Assembly (NCBI GenBank): GCA_033557465.1
Contig: CM066032.1
Location: forward strand, 1,315,543,758 to 1,315,607,757
Direction: 5' to 3'
Source of the DNA: Ichthyophis bannanicus
Lineage: Eukaryota; Chordata; Amphibia; Gymnophiona; Ichthyophiidae
Length of the DNA stretch: 64,000 bases
Shown: positions 45,890 to 56,897 of the stretch, one piece after another
How the letters are laid out: each line of letters begins with the position of its first letter
How positions within the stretch are numbered: position 1 is the stretch's first letter
Program-made: the position numbers and the translations under genes
The notes under the pieces: model-generated
Seen by the model: the letters and a program-made list of their open reading frames with translations, nothing else
Told to the model about the DNA's origin: nothing
Database searches by the model: none

Positions 45890-46646
45890 GGAGTAGCAGG
45901 AATGACACACACACGGAACGTATCAAAAGTGACTTCATGGCTCTGGGATAGAGGATGAAGCAGTTAGGTGCATAGGTGGTGTTCTCTTCAATCCTCCCTG
46001 TTGAGGGTAAACGCCAAGGCAGAGAGGCTCGCATCCTGGAGATGAATGCATGGCTGCGTGGATGGTGTCATCGAGAGCGTTTTGGTTTCCTAGACCATGG
46101 GATGCTGTTCCAAGGGTTGCAGAGCAGAGATGGCATCCATCTCTCCAAGAAAGGTCAACGCATCTTCGGTAGTAGACTGGCTGATCTACTGAAGAGGGCT
46201 TTAAACTAGATTCGTTGGGGATGGGTGAAGAAAGCCCCCAGGTAAGTGAAAGCCCCCAGGTAGGTGATACATTAAATACCTTTATGGAAATGGGTAACAG
46301 GGGTAACATATGGAAAGCAGTGTGTATTAATGCCCGTAGCATGGGAAATAAGATCCCTGAAGTTGAAGCTTTGGTGGGAGTGGCTGACTTGGATTAAGTG
46401 GCAGTTACAGAAACATGGTTCACAGAAAACCATGACTGGGATGTAACTATACCTGGCTACACTTTATTCAGAAAGGACAGGGTAGGAAGAAGGGGAGGAG
46501 GAGTGGCACTATATGTAAAAACTACTATTAAAGCTTTGGAATTACAGAGCTTAAAAGGGAGAGAGGAGGCATTGTGGGTTAAACTAGAAAGAGGGAAAAA
46601 GAAATCTATTTGCATTGGTGTGATATACAGACCTCCCTCACAAAAG
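45890..46646 (+). pseudogene. CR1 composite, part 1: end of ORF1 and start of ORF2 endonuclease
   Basis: The frame 45976-46209 ends in 'SRDGIHLSKKGQRIFGSRLA', the D-x-x-H block of the SGNH-esterase-like domain at the end of many CR1 ORF1 proteins. ORF2 starts near 46286. After a TAA at 46396 it continues with 'AVTETWFTENHDWDVTIPGY', 'RRGGGVALYV' and 'ICIGVIYRPPSQ', i.e. the AP endonuclease. It is cut at 46646 by the L2 insertion and continues at 51881 ('EEEDRELIEDI'). Confidence 0.85.
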
Positions 46647-47495
46647 ACAGATTCCAACATCACTCTGCTGTCTTGAGCCCGCGGGGCTGTGAGGGGGGAG
46701 GAGCAGCAGGGATTTAAATACCAACTGTCAACAGGCAGGGAACAAAAGAGGCTATCAGCAAACCCCTGAGACAGATTCCAACATCACTCTGCTGTCTTGA
46801 GCCCGATCGGGGCTGTGAGGGGGGAGGAGCAGCAGGGATTTAAATACCAACTGTCAACAGGCAGGGAACAAAAGAGGCTATCAGCAAACCCCTGAGACAG
46901 ATTCCAACATCACTCTGCTGTCTTGAGCCCAATCGGGGCTGTGAGGGGGGAGGAGCAGCAGGGATTTAAATACCAACTGTCAACAGGCAGGGAACAAAAG
47001 AGGCTATCAGCAAACCCCTGAGACAGATTCCAACATCACTCTGCTGTCTTGAGCCCGATCGGGGCTGTGAGGGGGGAGGAGCAGCAGGGATTTAAATACC
47101 AACTGTCAACAGGCAGGGAACAAAAGAGGCTATCAGCAAACCCCTGAGACAGATTCCAACATCACTCTGCTGTCTTGAGCCCGATCGGGGCTGTGAGGGG
47201 GGAGGAGCAGCAGGGATTTAAATACCAACTGTCAACAGGCAGGGAACAAAAGAGGCTATCAGCAAACCCCTGAGACAGATTCCAACATCACTCTGCTGTC
47301 TTGAGCCCGATCGGGGCTGTGAGGGGGGAGGAGCAGCAGGGATTTAAATACCAACTGTCAACAGGCAGGGAACAAAAGAGGCTATCAGCAAACCCCTGAG
47401 ACAGATTCCAACATCACTCTGCTGTCTTGAGCCCGATCGGGGCTGTGAGGGGGGAGGAGCAGCAGGGATTTAAATACCAACTGTCAACAGGCAGG
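46647..47495 (+). repeat. 126-bp tandem monomer array, 5' region of the L2-like LINE
   Basis: Unit starts (at 'acagattccaac') are at 46647, 46771, 46897, 47023, 47149, 47275 and 47401. The first unit is 124 bp, the next five are 126 bp, and the last is cut at about 47495. The units are nearly identical; the first lacks two bases in 'gcccgatcgg'. Each has a GC-rich 'gtgaggggggaggagcagca' followed by 'gggatttaaatacc', a TATA-like spot. The array begins exactly at the insertion site, so the element was either truncated within the array or begins there. Confidence 0.95.
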
Positions 47496-47639
47496 CCCGC
47501 GCCTGTCGGGCCCGCGCCTGAGGGCCTCGCCAGAGGGCCCTTTGGCGTGGCCCTTAGACGGAGCCCGTTGACGGAGACTACACCTCATCATACTATGTCA
47601 GCCAACTCTGTTTAAATCAATACTATATTATCGAAATCA

Positions 47640-48385
47640 CAAGTAATTAATATTATAGCTGTATTAATGTTATAACGTCTCATTCACATAGTACACTGCA
47701 GTTATCCTACTATCACTGTAACATTGATGTTATTTTATAGCTGTTCTTTCACACCATAAACTGCAGTTATCCTGCTATCATTGAATCACTGGTATTAATG
47801 TTATAGTCTATCATTCTCCCTGTAAGCTACAGCTACAGTTATCCTGCTATCACTGAATGACTTCTCATCCACCTTATAATCTGTAGTTATACTGATATCA
47901 CTGAAACACTGGTATTATCACTAACATCATTATCAAATATTATCACTAGTATTAATCACTGATGTTAATGTTATAGCTTCTTTGTCACTCTATAATCTGC
48001 AATTATCCAGCTATCACTGAAATACTGGTATTAATGTTATACCTTCTCATTCATCCAGTAAGCTGCAGTTACCCTGCTATCATTGAATTACTTGTATTAA
48101 TGTTATAATCTTTTATTATATTATTAATGTTATAATCTCTTATTCACCCTGTAAGCTACAATTATACTTCTATCAATGTGACACCGGTACTAATATTATA
48201 GTTTCTCATTCTCTCTGTAAGCTACAGTTATCCTGCTATCACTAAATAGATTCTCATTCACAATATCATATGCAGTTATACTACTATCATTGTGACACTG
48301 GTATTAATGTTATAGTTACTCATTCTTCACGTAAGCCTCAATTATCCTACTATCACTGAAACACTGGTATTATCAGTATTATCTC
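47640..48385 (+). repeat. Degenerate tandem array of about 66-bp units
   Basis: Variants of 'ctgcagttatcctgctatca' recur at about 47697, 47761, 47880, 47997 and 48062 and on to 48350, usually followed by 'ggtattaatgttata' and 'ctcattcaccctgtaag'. Spacing is often 64-67 bp, with indels. It is more diverged than the 126-bp array. It lies between that array and the ORF, so it belongs to the LINE 5' region. Confidence 0.75.
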
Positions 48386-48485
48386 TACCACAAGTAATTT
48401 TCACTGATATTAATCACTAGCACTATTCTATTTTTGAACCTCTTACTAATTAAAACATAAAAAGTAAATCTAAATACAAACCAAA

Positions 48486-50900
48486 ATGCATAAACAATTC
48501 CTTTCTCCCATCAATGCTATACTTATAAGTATCACAATCCTTACACTGATTAATCTAATAAAATCCATAGATAATAAGAATAATAGACCAATTCCCATAA
48601 TACAAAGAATATCAAAACATGATAATTTAATACACCCATTCATAATAGGAACCAACCTTAGATCTAGACAATCTAGACTCTTATATATAACAACAACAAA
48701 AATATGCAACACACCACACACACCTCAGATACAGAAATACACAATTCTCACCTGCCAACTCATTAATGCAAGATCTATGAAAAACAAACTACCAATTTTT
48801 GTAGACATTATCAATGATGATAAACCTGATATCCTTTGTATAACAGAGACCTGGCTCAAAGATACTGACTCAGTATTCTTAAACCAATTAAAGACACCTG
48901 AATATGAGATCTTCCATACTCACAGAACACTAAAAAAAGGAGGAGGAGTACTGATAATAATAAAGAAAAACCTCAATGCAAAATTAATATCATCTAATAA
49001 TATAGATAATGTTGACATACTCACCATAAAAATTAAAAACATAACTATATCACTAGTATATCGACCGCCAGAATACAACATAGATAAAATTTACAATTTA
49101 ATTGAATTACTAGCATCATCCTCAGATACAAATCCTGTAATACTTATGGGAGACTTTAATCTTCCTTCAACACCTAACAATCACTCTAATCAATTCTTAG
49201 AAATGATACATAATTTGGACTTTCACCAAATAATAACTGAACAAACACACAATAAAGGAAAAACTCTTGACATGGTCATCTTACCAAACTCTCTACACAA
49301 CCTATATAACTCTGAATCCCTCTCAAACATTCCAGTCCCCTGGTCTGACCACTATCTTCTAAAATTCAATATAACCATTACCTACAACAATCAAACTAAA
49401 AGACCACAATGTCCTCAAACTAATAGATTCAGAAAATTTAATGAAGAAAAATTTCTAGATCAAATAATACCACAACTAACACAAACACCCACAAATCTTG
49501 AAGAATCTATCAAAAACTGGAACAATATAATCTCTAAAGCAGCTGAAAGTAATCCAAACCAATCACACCAAAATATAAACAATAAAATTGAAAAAAGACA
49601 TGCTCCATGGTTTAATATATCTATCAAAACATTAAAAAGACAACTAAGAAAAGATGAAAGGAAATGGAGACAATCAAAATCATTAATAAATCATGAGAAG
49701 TACACTAATACACTACAAATTTATAAACAAACAATAAACAACTCCAAACAAAATTATTATTCTAATATAATCTCAAGAGCCACTAATCGCCCAAGAGAAC
49801 TATTCTGTATAGTACAAAAACTAACAAACAAAACACTAAATTCTGATGAAATATCAATTGATATCTCCCCACAAGAATTAGCTCAATACTATATCAATAA
49901 AACAAAGCTACAAATAACACCATTACATATTACTCAACCACAAATTCAAACACAAACAAAGCAAACTACATTTGATAACTGGACCAATTTCAACTTAATA
50001 TCAAAATCTACTCTCAAAACTACAATAACTAACATTAATACAACAACCTCATACCTTGATCCATGCCCAGTTGATTGGATAAAGAAGACTTTCTCAATAC
50101 TCTCTTCTTTCATTCTACCCTTAGTGAACCTATCCTTACAAAAAGGCTACTTACCACCATCTCTCAAACACGTTCAAATACGACCTATACTTAAAAATAA
50201 CACATTAGATAAATTATCCCCAAAATCATACAGGCCCATATCAAGTATTCCTTTTATGGCCAAACTTATTGAAAAAATTGTACAAATTCAACTACAAGAC
50301 TTTATTGACACATTAAACCTCCTTGATGAACACCAATATGGCTTTAGACCCTTCCATGGAGTAGAAACCTTGCTAACGATCCTTTATGACACAATATTAA
50401 GAGGTATTGATAATCCTAAACAAGCCTTTATTCTTGTTTTCCTTGACATATCAGCTGCATTTGACAGTGTTAATCACTTAATAATGTTAAACAGGCTTCA
50501 ACAAATTGGAATTACATCTACTGTTTATAATTGGTTCAAATCCTATCTATCAAACCGAACTCAAACAGTAAGAATCCATACCCAAATTTCTAACACCTTC
50601 AAGCAAACTCAGGGTCTTCCGCAGGGCTCTGCATTATCTGCGCTATTATTTAATATTTACTTACAACCAGTTTGTAACATCTTTAAACGTCACAATGTTT
50701 ATTATCATATCTACGCTGATGATATAATGTTCTACCTCCCATTTGAAATCCCACACCCACCTCTTCAAAAAATAACAGAATGTTTTAATGAACTAACTGA
50801 ATGGCTCAAAGAACAAATCTACTTATCAACTTTACTAAAACTGATATATTATTCATCACTAAAAATCAAACATACATACCCCCAAACACGATCACACTAG
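48486..50900 (+). CDS. L2-clade LINE ORF: AP endonuclease and reverse transcriptase (frame A)
   Basis: 804 residues. After about 85 N-terminal residues comes the AP endonuclease, which nicks target DNA: 'CQLINARSMKNKLPIFVDII', 'PDILCITETWLKD', 'LVYRPPEYN', 'VILMGDFNLPS' and the terminal 'WSDHYLL'. The RT follows: 'RPISSIPFMAKLIEKIVQIQ', 'FLDISAAFDSVNHL', 'LPQGSALSALLFNIYL' and the catalytic YADD within 'YHIYADDIMFYLP'. Key endonuclease (GDFN, SDH) and RT residues are present. The start is the first ATG of the frame; the N-terminal stretch has no known domain. The true reading leaves this frame near 50815 and continues in frame B, so the last 28 or so residues are not native. Confidence 0.85.
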   Translation: MHKQFLSPINAILISITILTLINLIKSIDNKNNRPIPIIQRISKHDNLIHPFIIGTNLRSRQSRLLYITTTKICNTPHTPQIQKYTILTCQLINARSMKNKLPIFVDIINDDKPDILCITETWLKDTDSVFLNQLKTPEYEIFHTHRTLKKGGGVLIIIKKNLNAKLISSNNIDNVDILTIKIKNITISLVYRPPEYNIDKIYNLIELLASSSDTNPVILMGDFNLPSTPNNHSNQFLEMIHNLDFHQIITEQTHNKGKTLDMVILPNSLHNLYNSESLSNIPVPWSDHYLLKFNITITYNNQTKRPQCPQTNRFRKFNEEKFLDQIIPQLTQTPTNLEESIKNWNNIISKAAESNPNQSHQNINNKIEKRHAPWFNISIKTLKRQLRKDERKWRQSKSLINHEKYTNTLQIYKQTINNSKQNYYSNIISRATNRPRELFCIVQKLTNKTLNSDEISIDISPQELAQYYINKTKLQITPLHITQPQIQTQTKQTTFDNWTNFNLISKSTLKTTITNINTTTSYLDPCPVDWIKKTFSILSSFILPLVNLSLQKGYLPPSLKHVQIRPILKNNTLDKLSPKSYRPISSIPFMAKLIEKIVQIQLQDFIDTLNLLDEHQYGFRPFHGVETLLTILYDTILRGIDNPKQAFILVFLDISAAFDSVNHLIMLNRLQQIGITSTVYNWFKSYLSNRTQTVRIHTQISNTFKQTQGLPQGSALSALLFNIYLQPVCNIFKRHNVYYHIYADDIMFYLPFEIPHPPLQKITECFNELTEWLKEQIYLSTLLKLIYYSSLKIKHTYPQTRSH

Positions 50901-51589
50901 ATACTCATGAAATAAATACAAAAAAAGAAATAAAATATTTAGGTGTGATACTTGACAATAATCTAAATATGGATTCACATATAAAATATCTAACTAAAAA
51001 AATACATTTCAAACTCAAAACTCTAAAACAATTAAGACCATTGATTCATCTACAAGACTTTATTAATATAATTCATGCTATCATCACCCCACATTTTGAT
51101 TTTGCAAACACAATACTTAATGGCATTTCAAAACAAAATATTAAAAAGATACAAATAACTCAGAACATAGCTGCTAGGATGATTATGAATATAAGCCCAC
51201 TTGAACATGTTACACCAATTTTGGCTGAACTTCATTGGCTACCTATTTACTCCCGAATCAAATATAAAATTCTTGTCACTACATTTAAACTTATAAATAA
51301 TCTTGCACCATCGGCACTCAATACACTGATTAATATAGACATCGATAAACGATCTCAAAGAAGCAGAAACTTAAATACCTTAACAATACCAAAAGATTTC
51401 ACAAAAGCCAGAAAACAAACAAATAAGAGAGCTTTCTCACACTCTGCTCCAATTCTTTGGAACAATCTACCTGACAACATTCGCCTGCTGTCTGATATAA
51501 AAGAATTCAGAAAAAAATTAAAAACTCACTTATTCATATTACACTACAATACACCCTCAGAACAGAATACTCAAATAGATACAGGCTAA
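50801..51589 (+). pseudogene. L2-clade LINE ORF, C-terminal part (frame B after a frameshift)
   Basis: This continues the RT thumb and C-terminal domain: 'LLINFTKTDILFITKNQ', 'KEIKYLGVILDNNLNMDSHI', 'IIHAIITPHFDFANTI', 'AELHWLPIYSRIKYKILVTT' and 'AFSHSAPILWNNLPDNIRLL'. It ends at a TAA at 51587-51589. The block order is the usual one for L2-clade LINEs. Only one frameshift, in the A-rich stretch near 50815, separates it from frame A. The ATG at 50801 is not a real start. Confidence 0.85.
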
Positions 51590-51880
51590 CATTTATACAT
51601 TATTATTACATACTCTATTTTCAAATTAAATGTCACTAATACACTATTTACCATACCACACTCTCATTCACATGATGATTATAGATTTAAACTAACAATG
51701 TATATATCTTCTAATATGTTATATCTGTAATGTTACAACATTCCTTGTAAATTATAATTATCTGTTCTATGTAAACTGACTTGGTATATTACATACCAAT
51801 TAACATACTGTTCCATGTAAACCGCACTTGATACTAGGGAAAGAGCGGTATATAAATAACTGTTAAATAAATAAATAAAT

Positions 51881-52924
51881 AAAAGGAAGAGGAGGACAGA
51901 GAGTTAATTGAAGACATACGCAGCATTGCTAGGAAAGGGGAAGTGCTACTGATAGGAGATTTCAATATGCCAGATGTTGATTGGCACATTCCTGCTGCAG
52001 TATCATCTAGAAGTACAGAGATCCTGGATTCTGTACAGGGAGAACTATTCAGGCAATTGGTAACAGACCCCACACGTGAAGGGGCCATACTGGACTTGGT
52101 GCTTACCAATGGTGAAAGTGTTTCTGATGTTGTAGTGGGAGATCATTTTGCATCCAGTGATCACCAGATGGTGTGGTACCAAATGGTGTGGTAACAGGAC
52201 TAGGGCTGTTAGAATCCATTCCAAGGTGAGGATCTTAGACTTTAGGAAGACTAACTTTGCAAAGATGGGCCAATACCTCAGGGAGTCGTTAGTGGGATGG
52301 GAACAGCTGGGGGATGTAGAAAAACAGTGGGCAAAACTGAAAGGGGGTATTTTAAGGGTAACCAACCTTTTTGTTAAAACGGTAAATAAAGGCAAAAGGA
52401 ACAGGAAACCGCTATGGTTTTCTAAGGAAGTAGCTGAAAAAGTGAAGAAAAAGAGGGAGGCCTTCATGAAATACAAGAGATCACAGAGAGAGGAAGACAG
52501 GCATCTGTATTTGGAAAAACTTAGAGAAGCTAGCAAAGTAGTCAAGAAGGCAAAGATTCAAAAGGAGGAGGAAATAGCCAATGCAATAAAATGGGGGGAT
52601 AAGACATTTTTCAGATATATTAGTGAGAAGAGGAAGGGCAAAAGTGGTATTGTCAGACTCAAGGGTGCAGTGGGGGAATATGTAGAAGCTGATAAGGATA
52701 AAGCGGAATTGCTTAACAAATATTTTTGTTCTGTGTTCACAGATGAAGAACCAGGAGCAGGACCTCAGAAAACACCCACAAATAAGAACAGAAGCGAGGG
52801 ACATCTTGAACAATTTTCAGAAGGCTGTGTTCATGAGAAACTAGCTCAACTTAAAGTAGACAAAGCGATGGGACCGGATGGGATACACCCTAGAATACTG
52901 AGGGAACTTGGGGACGTTCTAGCA
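51881..52924 (+). pseudogene. CR1 composite, part 2: endonuclease end and RT start
   Basis: It resumes with 'EEEDRELIEDIRSIARKGEV', then the endonuclease block 'LLIGDFNMPDVDW' and 'VGDHFASSDHQMV'. A frameshift leads into 52148-52963 with the linker 'KRNRKPLWFSKEVAEKVKKK' and 'KYFCSVFTDEE', and the RT start 'VDKAMGPDGIHPRILRELGD'. It breaks at 52924, where the hAT begins. Confidence 0.9.
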
Positions 52925-53639
52925 CAGGGGTCTCAAACTCAAATTGCTTTGAGGGCCAAATGAGGACTTGTAAAGTAACCCGGGGGCCGCATAAGACGTG
53001 GGGGCCTCATTTGCATAAGGGGCCTCATTTGCATAAATATTTGCATAATGTTACCATACACTAACTTTTAGTAAACATGCCTCTTAATGAGTATGGATAA
53101 AGAAAGACTAAAAGATTTAGAAATAGGAAGACAATAATTAAACTGGGAACCCCAAAAGCCAAACTTGGAATGTACAACAACACTGTAGAAATAAAACTAT
53201 AAATTAATTTCCTCTTGTACTAAACAAAGTGCAAACATTAATGATGCACATTTCCAAGAGCTGACATATTCCAGTTAATAAATTCAAAATAAAGAGATAT
53301 TTTTCTACCTTTTGTGCATTTTTTTTCAGTTGCAATTGCTCCAGCCACTTCTGGTTTCTTCGTGTCTTCTGCTATCTCCATCGTCTGCTGTCCATTTGTC
53401 CTTTCTTCTCTCTTCTAGTTTTTTTTCCATTCTCTCTCTCTACATCTGCTTTAACATACTAATCTTTCTCCTTTTGCTCTTTCCTCATTCCTATTTCATC
53501 CACTCAAATTTTACCCCTCCATCCTCAATCCCCACTTACTCTCCCAATACCTGGCCAATTGTAGATTTGTCTTCTCTTCCAGACAAAATATTTTTCCCCT
53601 CTCCATTTCACTTTCCCAGCTCCATCCCATTCTAATCCT

Positions 53640-54480
53640 CCCCCAACATCAGCTCCCTTCTAGTTCCAGCCCCACCCAGCATCTGCTCCTTTCTAGTCCC
53701 TGCATCAGTCCATTTCCAGTCCTATCCTAGCCTCACCATCAGCCCATTTCCAATCCTAGCCCCCCATCAGCCCATTTCCAATCCTAGCTCCCTCCCCTCA
53801 CAGCCCATTTCCATTCCAAGCCCCCCTCCCCATCAGCCATTTGCAGTTCAAGCCCCCCTTCCACTCAGCCCATTTCCAGTCCTAGCAACCCCCCAGCCCA
53901 TTACCAGTCCTAGACCCCCCATAGCCCATTACCAGTCCTAACCTCCCCATAGCGCACTTCCAGTCTTACCCCCCCCCATCACCCCATTTTCAGTCTTACC
54001 CCCCCCATAGCCCATTACCAGTCCTAGTCCCCCCCATAGCCCACTTGCAGTCGTATCCCCCATCACCCCATTTTCAGTCTTACCTCCCCTCATAAGCCAT
54101 TATCAGTCCTAACCCCCCAATCAGCCCACCTCCAGTCCTAACCCCCATCACCCCATTTTCAGTCCTAGCCCCCACCATAGCCCATTACCAGTTATAACCC
54201 CCCCCCAGCCCATCACCAGTCATAACCCCCCCCTGCCAATAGTCCACTTCCAGTCCTAACCCCCATCTGCCCATTTCCAGTCCTAGCCCCCACCATAGCC
54301 CATTACCAGTCATAACCCCCCCCCTGCCAATAGCCCACTTCCAGTCCTAACCCCCATCTGCCCATTTCCAGTCCTAGCCCCCACCATAGCCCATTACCAG
54401 TCATAACCCCCCCCCCTGCCAATAGCCCACTTCCAGTCCTAACCCCCATTACCCCATTTCAGTCAGCCCCTCCATAGCTC
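53640..54480 (+). repeat. Minisatellite inside the hAT element
   Basis: Some 25 or more diverged units of roughly 25-40 bp with the consensus 'cccatagcccattaccagtc' followed by 'ctaaccccc'. A higher-order repeat of about 100 bp is visible near 54240-54440. Confidence 0.85.
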
Positions 54481-54500
54481 ATTACCGGCCAGCGAAGGAG

Positions 54501-54866
54501 GGAAACAAAAAAACCCCAAAAACCCTGGCTTCTGCCGTTGCCGCCGTGGCAGCGGCAGAATCAATTGTCAAATTTAAAAAAAAAGACTTCTGCTGCTCAA
54601 GCAGCAAAATCAGCTGTCCTGCGGCCCCTTCCCCTGTGCCCGGAGATCCTCGCGACCACGCGAGAGGGGAATACTCTCCTCGCGGCTTGAAAAGCACGCC
54701 GCTGATAGAGCAGACTCGGATCTCCGGGCACAGGGGAAGGGGCTGCAGGACAGCTGATTTTGCTGCTTGAGCAGCAGAAGTCTTTTTTTTAAAAATTTGA
54801 CAATTGATTCTGCCGCTGCCACGGCGGCAACGGCAGAAGCCAGGGTTTTGTGTTTTTTTTGTTTTC
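54501..54866. repeat. Long near-perfect hairpin inside the hAT element
   Basis: Left arm 54501-54649 and right arm 54719-54866 are reverse complements with few mismatches, including 'cttctgccgttgccgccgtg' and 'cagctgtcctgc'. The spacer is about 70 bp and contains 'cctcgcgaccacgcgag'. A transcript across it would fold into about 145 bp of duplex. Confidence 0.85.
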
Positions 54867-54919
54867 CTCTGTCGCGGGCCGCACAAAGTTGTCTCGCGGC
54901 CGCGTGTTTGAGACCCCTG

Positions 54920-56275
54920 TTCTAGCAGCTCCACTGACTGACCTTTTCAATGCCTCGTTGGAGTCGGGAGTGGTGCCAAAGGACTGGAGAGAGGCTCATG
55001 TGGTGCCTTTACACAAAAGCGGAAGTAAGGATGTGGTTGAAAACTACAGGCCGGTTAGTTTAACTTCGGTGGTGAGTAAATTATTGGAAACGCTGCTGAA
55101 AGAGAAAATAGTGAGGTTTCTGGAGTCCAGCGGATTACAGGATCTGAGGCAGCATGGATTCACCAGAGGCAGGTCTTGTCAGACAAATCTGATTGATTTC
55201 TTTGACTGGGTGACCAGGGAGTTGGACTGAGGGAGAGCTCTAGATGTGGTGTATTTAGATTTCAGTAAAGCCTTTGACACTGTTCCTCACAGGCGACTTA
55301 TAAACAAACTGAGCACCCTAGGGATGGACCCTAAAGTTACTTCTTGGGTTAGAAATTGGTTGGGTGGGAGGCGACAAAGGGTACAAGTAAATGGAGCTCA
55401 CTCTGAGGAGAAGGATGTTACCAGTGGTGTGCCCCAAGGATCTGTCCTTGGTCCGATTCTTTTTAACATCTTTGTTAGTGATATAGCGGAAGGGCTGTCG
55501 GGTAAGGTTTGCCTCTTTGCAGATGATACCAAAATCTGCAATAGATACCCAGGAAGGTGTAGATAACATGAGGAGGGATCTAGCTAAGCTTGAAGAATGG
55601 TCTAGAATTTGGCAGCTGGGATTTAATGTTAAAAAATGTAAGGTCATGCATTTGGGCTGCAGCAATCCAAGGGAGCAATACAGTATAGGAGGTGACGTAC
55701 TTTTGTCCACTAAAGAAGAGCGGGACCTAGGCGTGGTTGTGTCTGATGATCTTAAAGTAGCTAAACAGGTAGAAAAGGCGACGGCAAAAGCTAGAAGGAT
55801 GCTTGGGTGCATATGGATAGGAATGGCTAGCAGAAAAAAGGAGGTGATAATGCGACCTCATTTGGAGTATGGTGTGCAATTCTGGAGACCGCACCTTCAA
55901 AAGGATGTGAACAGGATGGAGTCGGTGCAGAGGGTGGCTGCTAAAATGATTAATGGGATTCATTATAAAGCATATGAGGACAGACTTAAGGATCTTAATA
56001 TGTACACCTTAGAGGAAAGGCGGGATAGAGGTGATATGATTGAGATGTTTAAATACCTCCGTGGCATAAATGTTCAGGGAGAGAGCCTCTTTCAATTGAA
56101 AGCAAGTTCTGCTATGAGGGGACATGGGATGAGGGTGAAGGGAGATAGATTCAGGAGTCATATGCGGAAATATTTCTTTACAGAAAGATTAGTGGATCCA
56201 TGGAATAGTCTCCCAGTGGAGGTGGTAGAGATGAGGACAGTAACTGAATTCAAAAAAGCATGGGACCCACACTTC
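54920..56275 (+). pseudogene. CR1 composite, part 3: RT and C-terminus
   Basis: The RT runs on from 'LTDLFNASLESGVVPKDWRE' through 'VVYLDFSKAFDTVPHRRLIN', 'GVPQGSVLGPILFNIFVSDI' and the catalytic FADD ('VCLFADDTKIC', about 55510) to 'KYFFTERLVDPWNSLPVEVV' and 'EFKKAWDPH'. There is a TGA near 55228 and a frameshift near 55540 (a 5-residue gap compared with the copy at 37636). The 3' UTR and tail are missing after about 56275. RT motifs are better preserved than in the 37636 copy, but it is inactive. Confidence 0.9.
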
Positions 56276-56880
56276 AAGCATAAGCTTTACCCTACTGCCA
56301 TGATCCTTTTAAATGCGTCCACTCTAGCAGGTTTCATTCCGATCATCTTCTACATTATTTTCTAAATGATCTGTTACAATCCAGAGACACAGTTGTAAAG
56401 TAATCTGAAGCAGGGCAAGTGTGAGGGTGGCCCAAAGCCATCACTGCTCCAGCGCACCCTCTCGATGCTCCCTTCAATGCGGGCTGGGGTGGGAGCAGAG
56501 GGGCAGCTAGCATGAAGTTTCTCTAGGGTTCCTCATATCCTTTTACCCACGCTGATCAGAGACACGTGTATACGGTTATCTGAAATGAGGCACTGTGTAG
56601 GAAAAAGAGAATGTGAATAATGCAAAGATATAAAAACCATCAGAATTATTTAGAATTAAGCTACAAAAGGACACAACCAGTAAGACACCCAGTCATTCCT
56701 CCTGTAATGAATACTGACTTATGGATTTCTCTCTAAAGTACTGAGACCTTTTGCAGCACGTTGAATATTCTCATGGATTGTTATAATTGGTACAGGTGGC
56801 TTTTTATCTAGTTACAATAACATCACACAACAAGAAGAAATGCAACACTCTGTCTTTCTGGACTTCAGATGAAAGGATTG
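56276..56880. other. No gene recognised; V segment upstream flank
   Basis: Sequence between the CR1 end and the kappa promoter. There are no repeats or frames I can name. Confidence 0.4.
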
Positions 56881-56897
56881 TATTTGCACAAATCAGT

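Larger units (their letters stand above)
46647..51880 (+). mobile_element. Near-complete L2-clade LINE with tandem-monomer 5' region (5234 bp)
   Basis: Inserted in the CR1 endonuclease: AAAAG occurs at 46642-46646 and 51881-51885, and removing the interval restores a continuous CR1 reading (...RPPSQK-EEEDREL...). Parts in order: 126-bp monomers (46647-47495), a GC-rich link, an older array of about 66-bp units (47640-48385), one APE-RT open frame with a single frameshift (48486-51589), a 3' UTR and an 'aaataaataaataaat' tail preceded by 'gagcggtatataaataac'. A-rich coding strand. It looks the youngest LINE in the window. Confidence 0.9.
52925..54919. mobile_element. 1995-bp non-autonomous hAT element
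   Basis: The termini CAGGGGTCTCAAAC and GTTTGAGACCCCTG form a perfect 14-bp inverted pair. The target duplication TTCTAGCA is exact at 52917-52924 and 54920-54927. It sits inside CR1 RT sequence, which continues on both sides. Contents: a segment shared with the hAT at 6297 (53005-53180), a pyrimidine-rich stretch, a minisatellite (53640-54480) and a long hairpin (54501-54866). No transposase frame. Confidence 0.95.

Noticed and set aside
46647..47495. A CRISPR-like array or classical satellite
   Set aside because: The units are directly adjacent without spacers, and the array lies within the target duplication of a LINE in vertebrate DNA.
53312..53635. A 107-residue hydrophobic frame
   Set aside because: It arises from a pyrimidine-rich stretch within a hAT element; the Leu/Ser/Phe-rich composition is a by-product of base composition.
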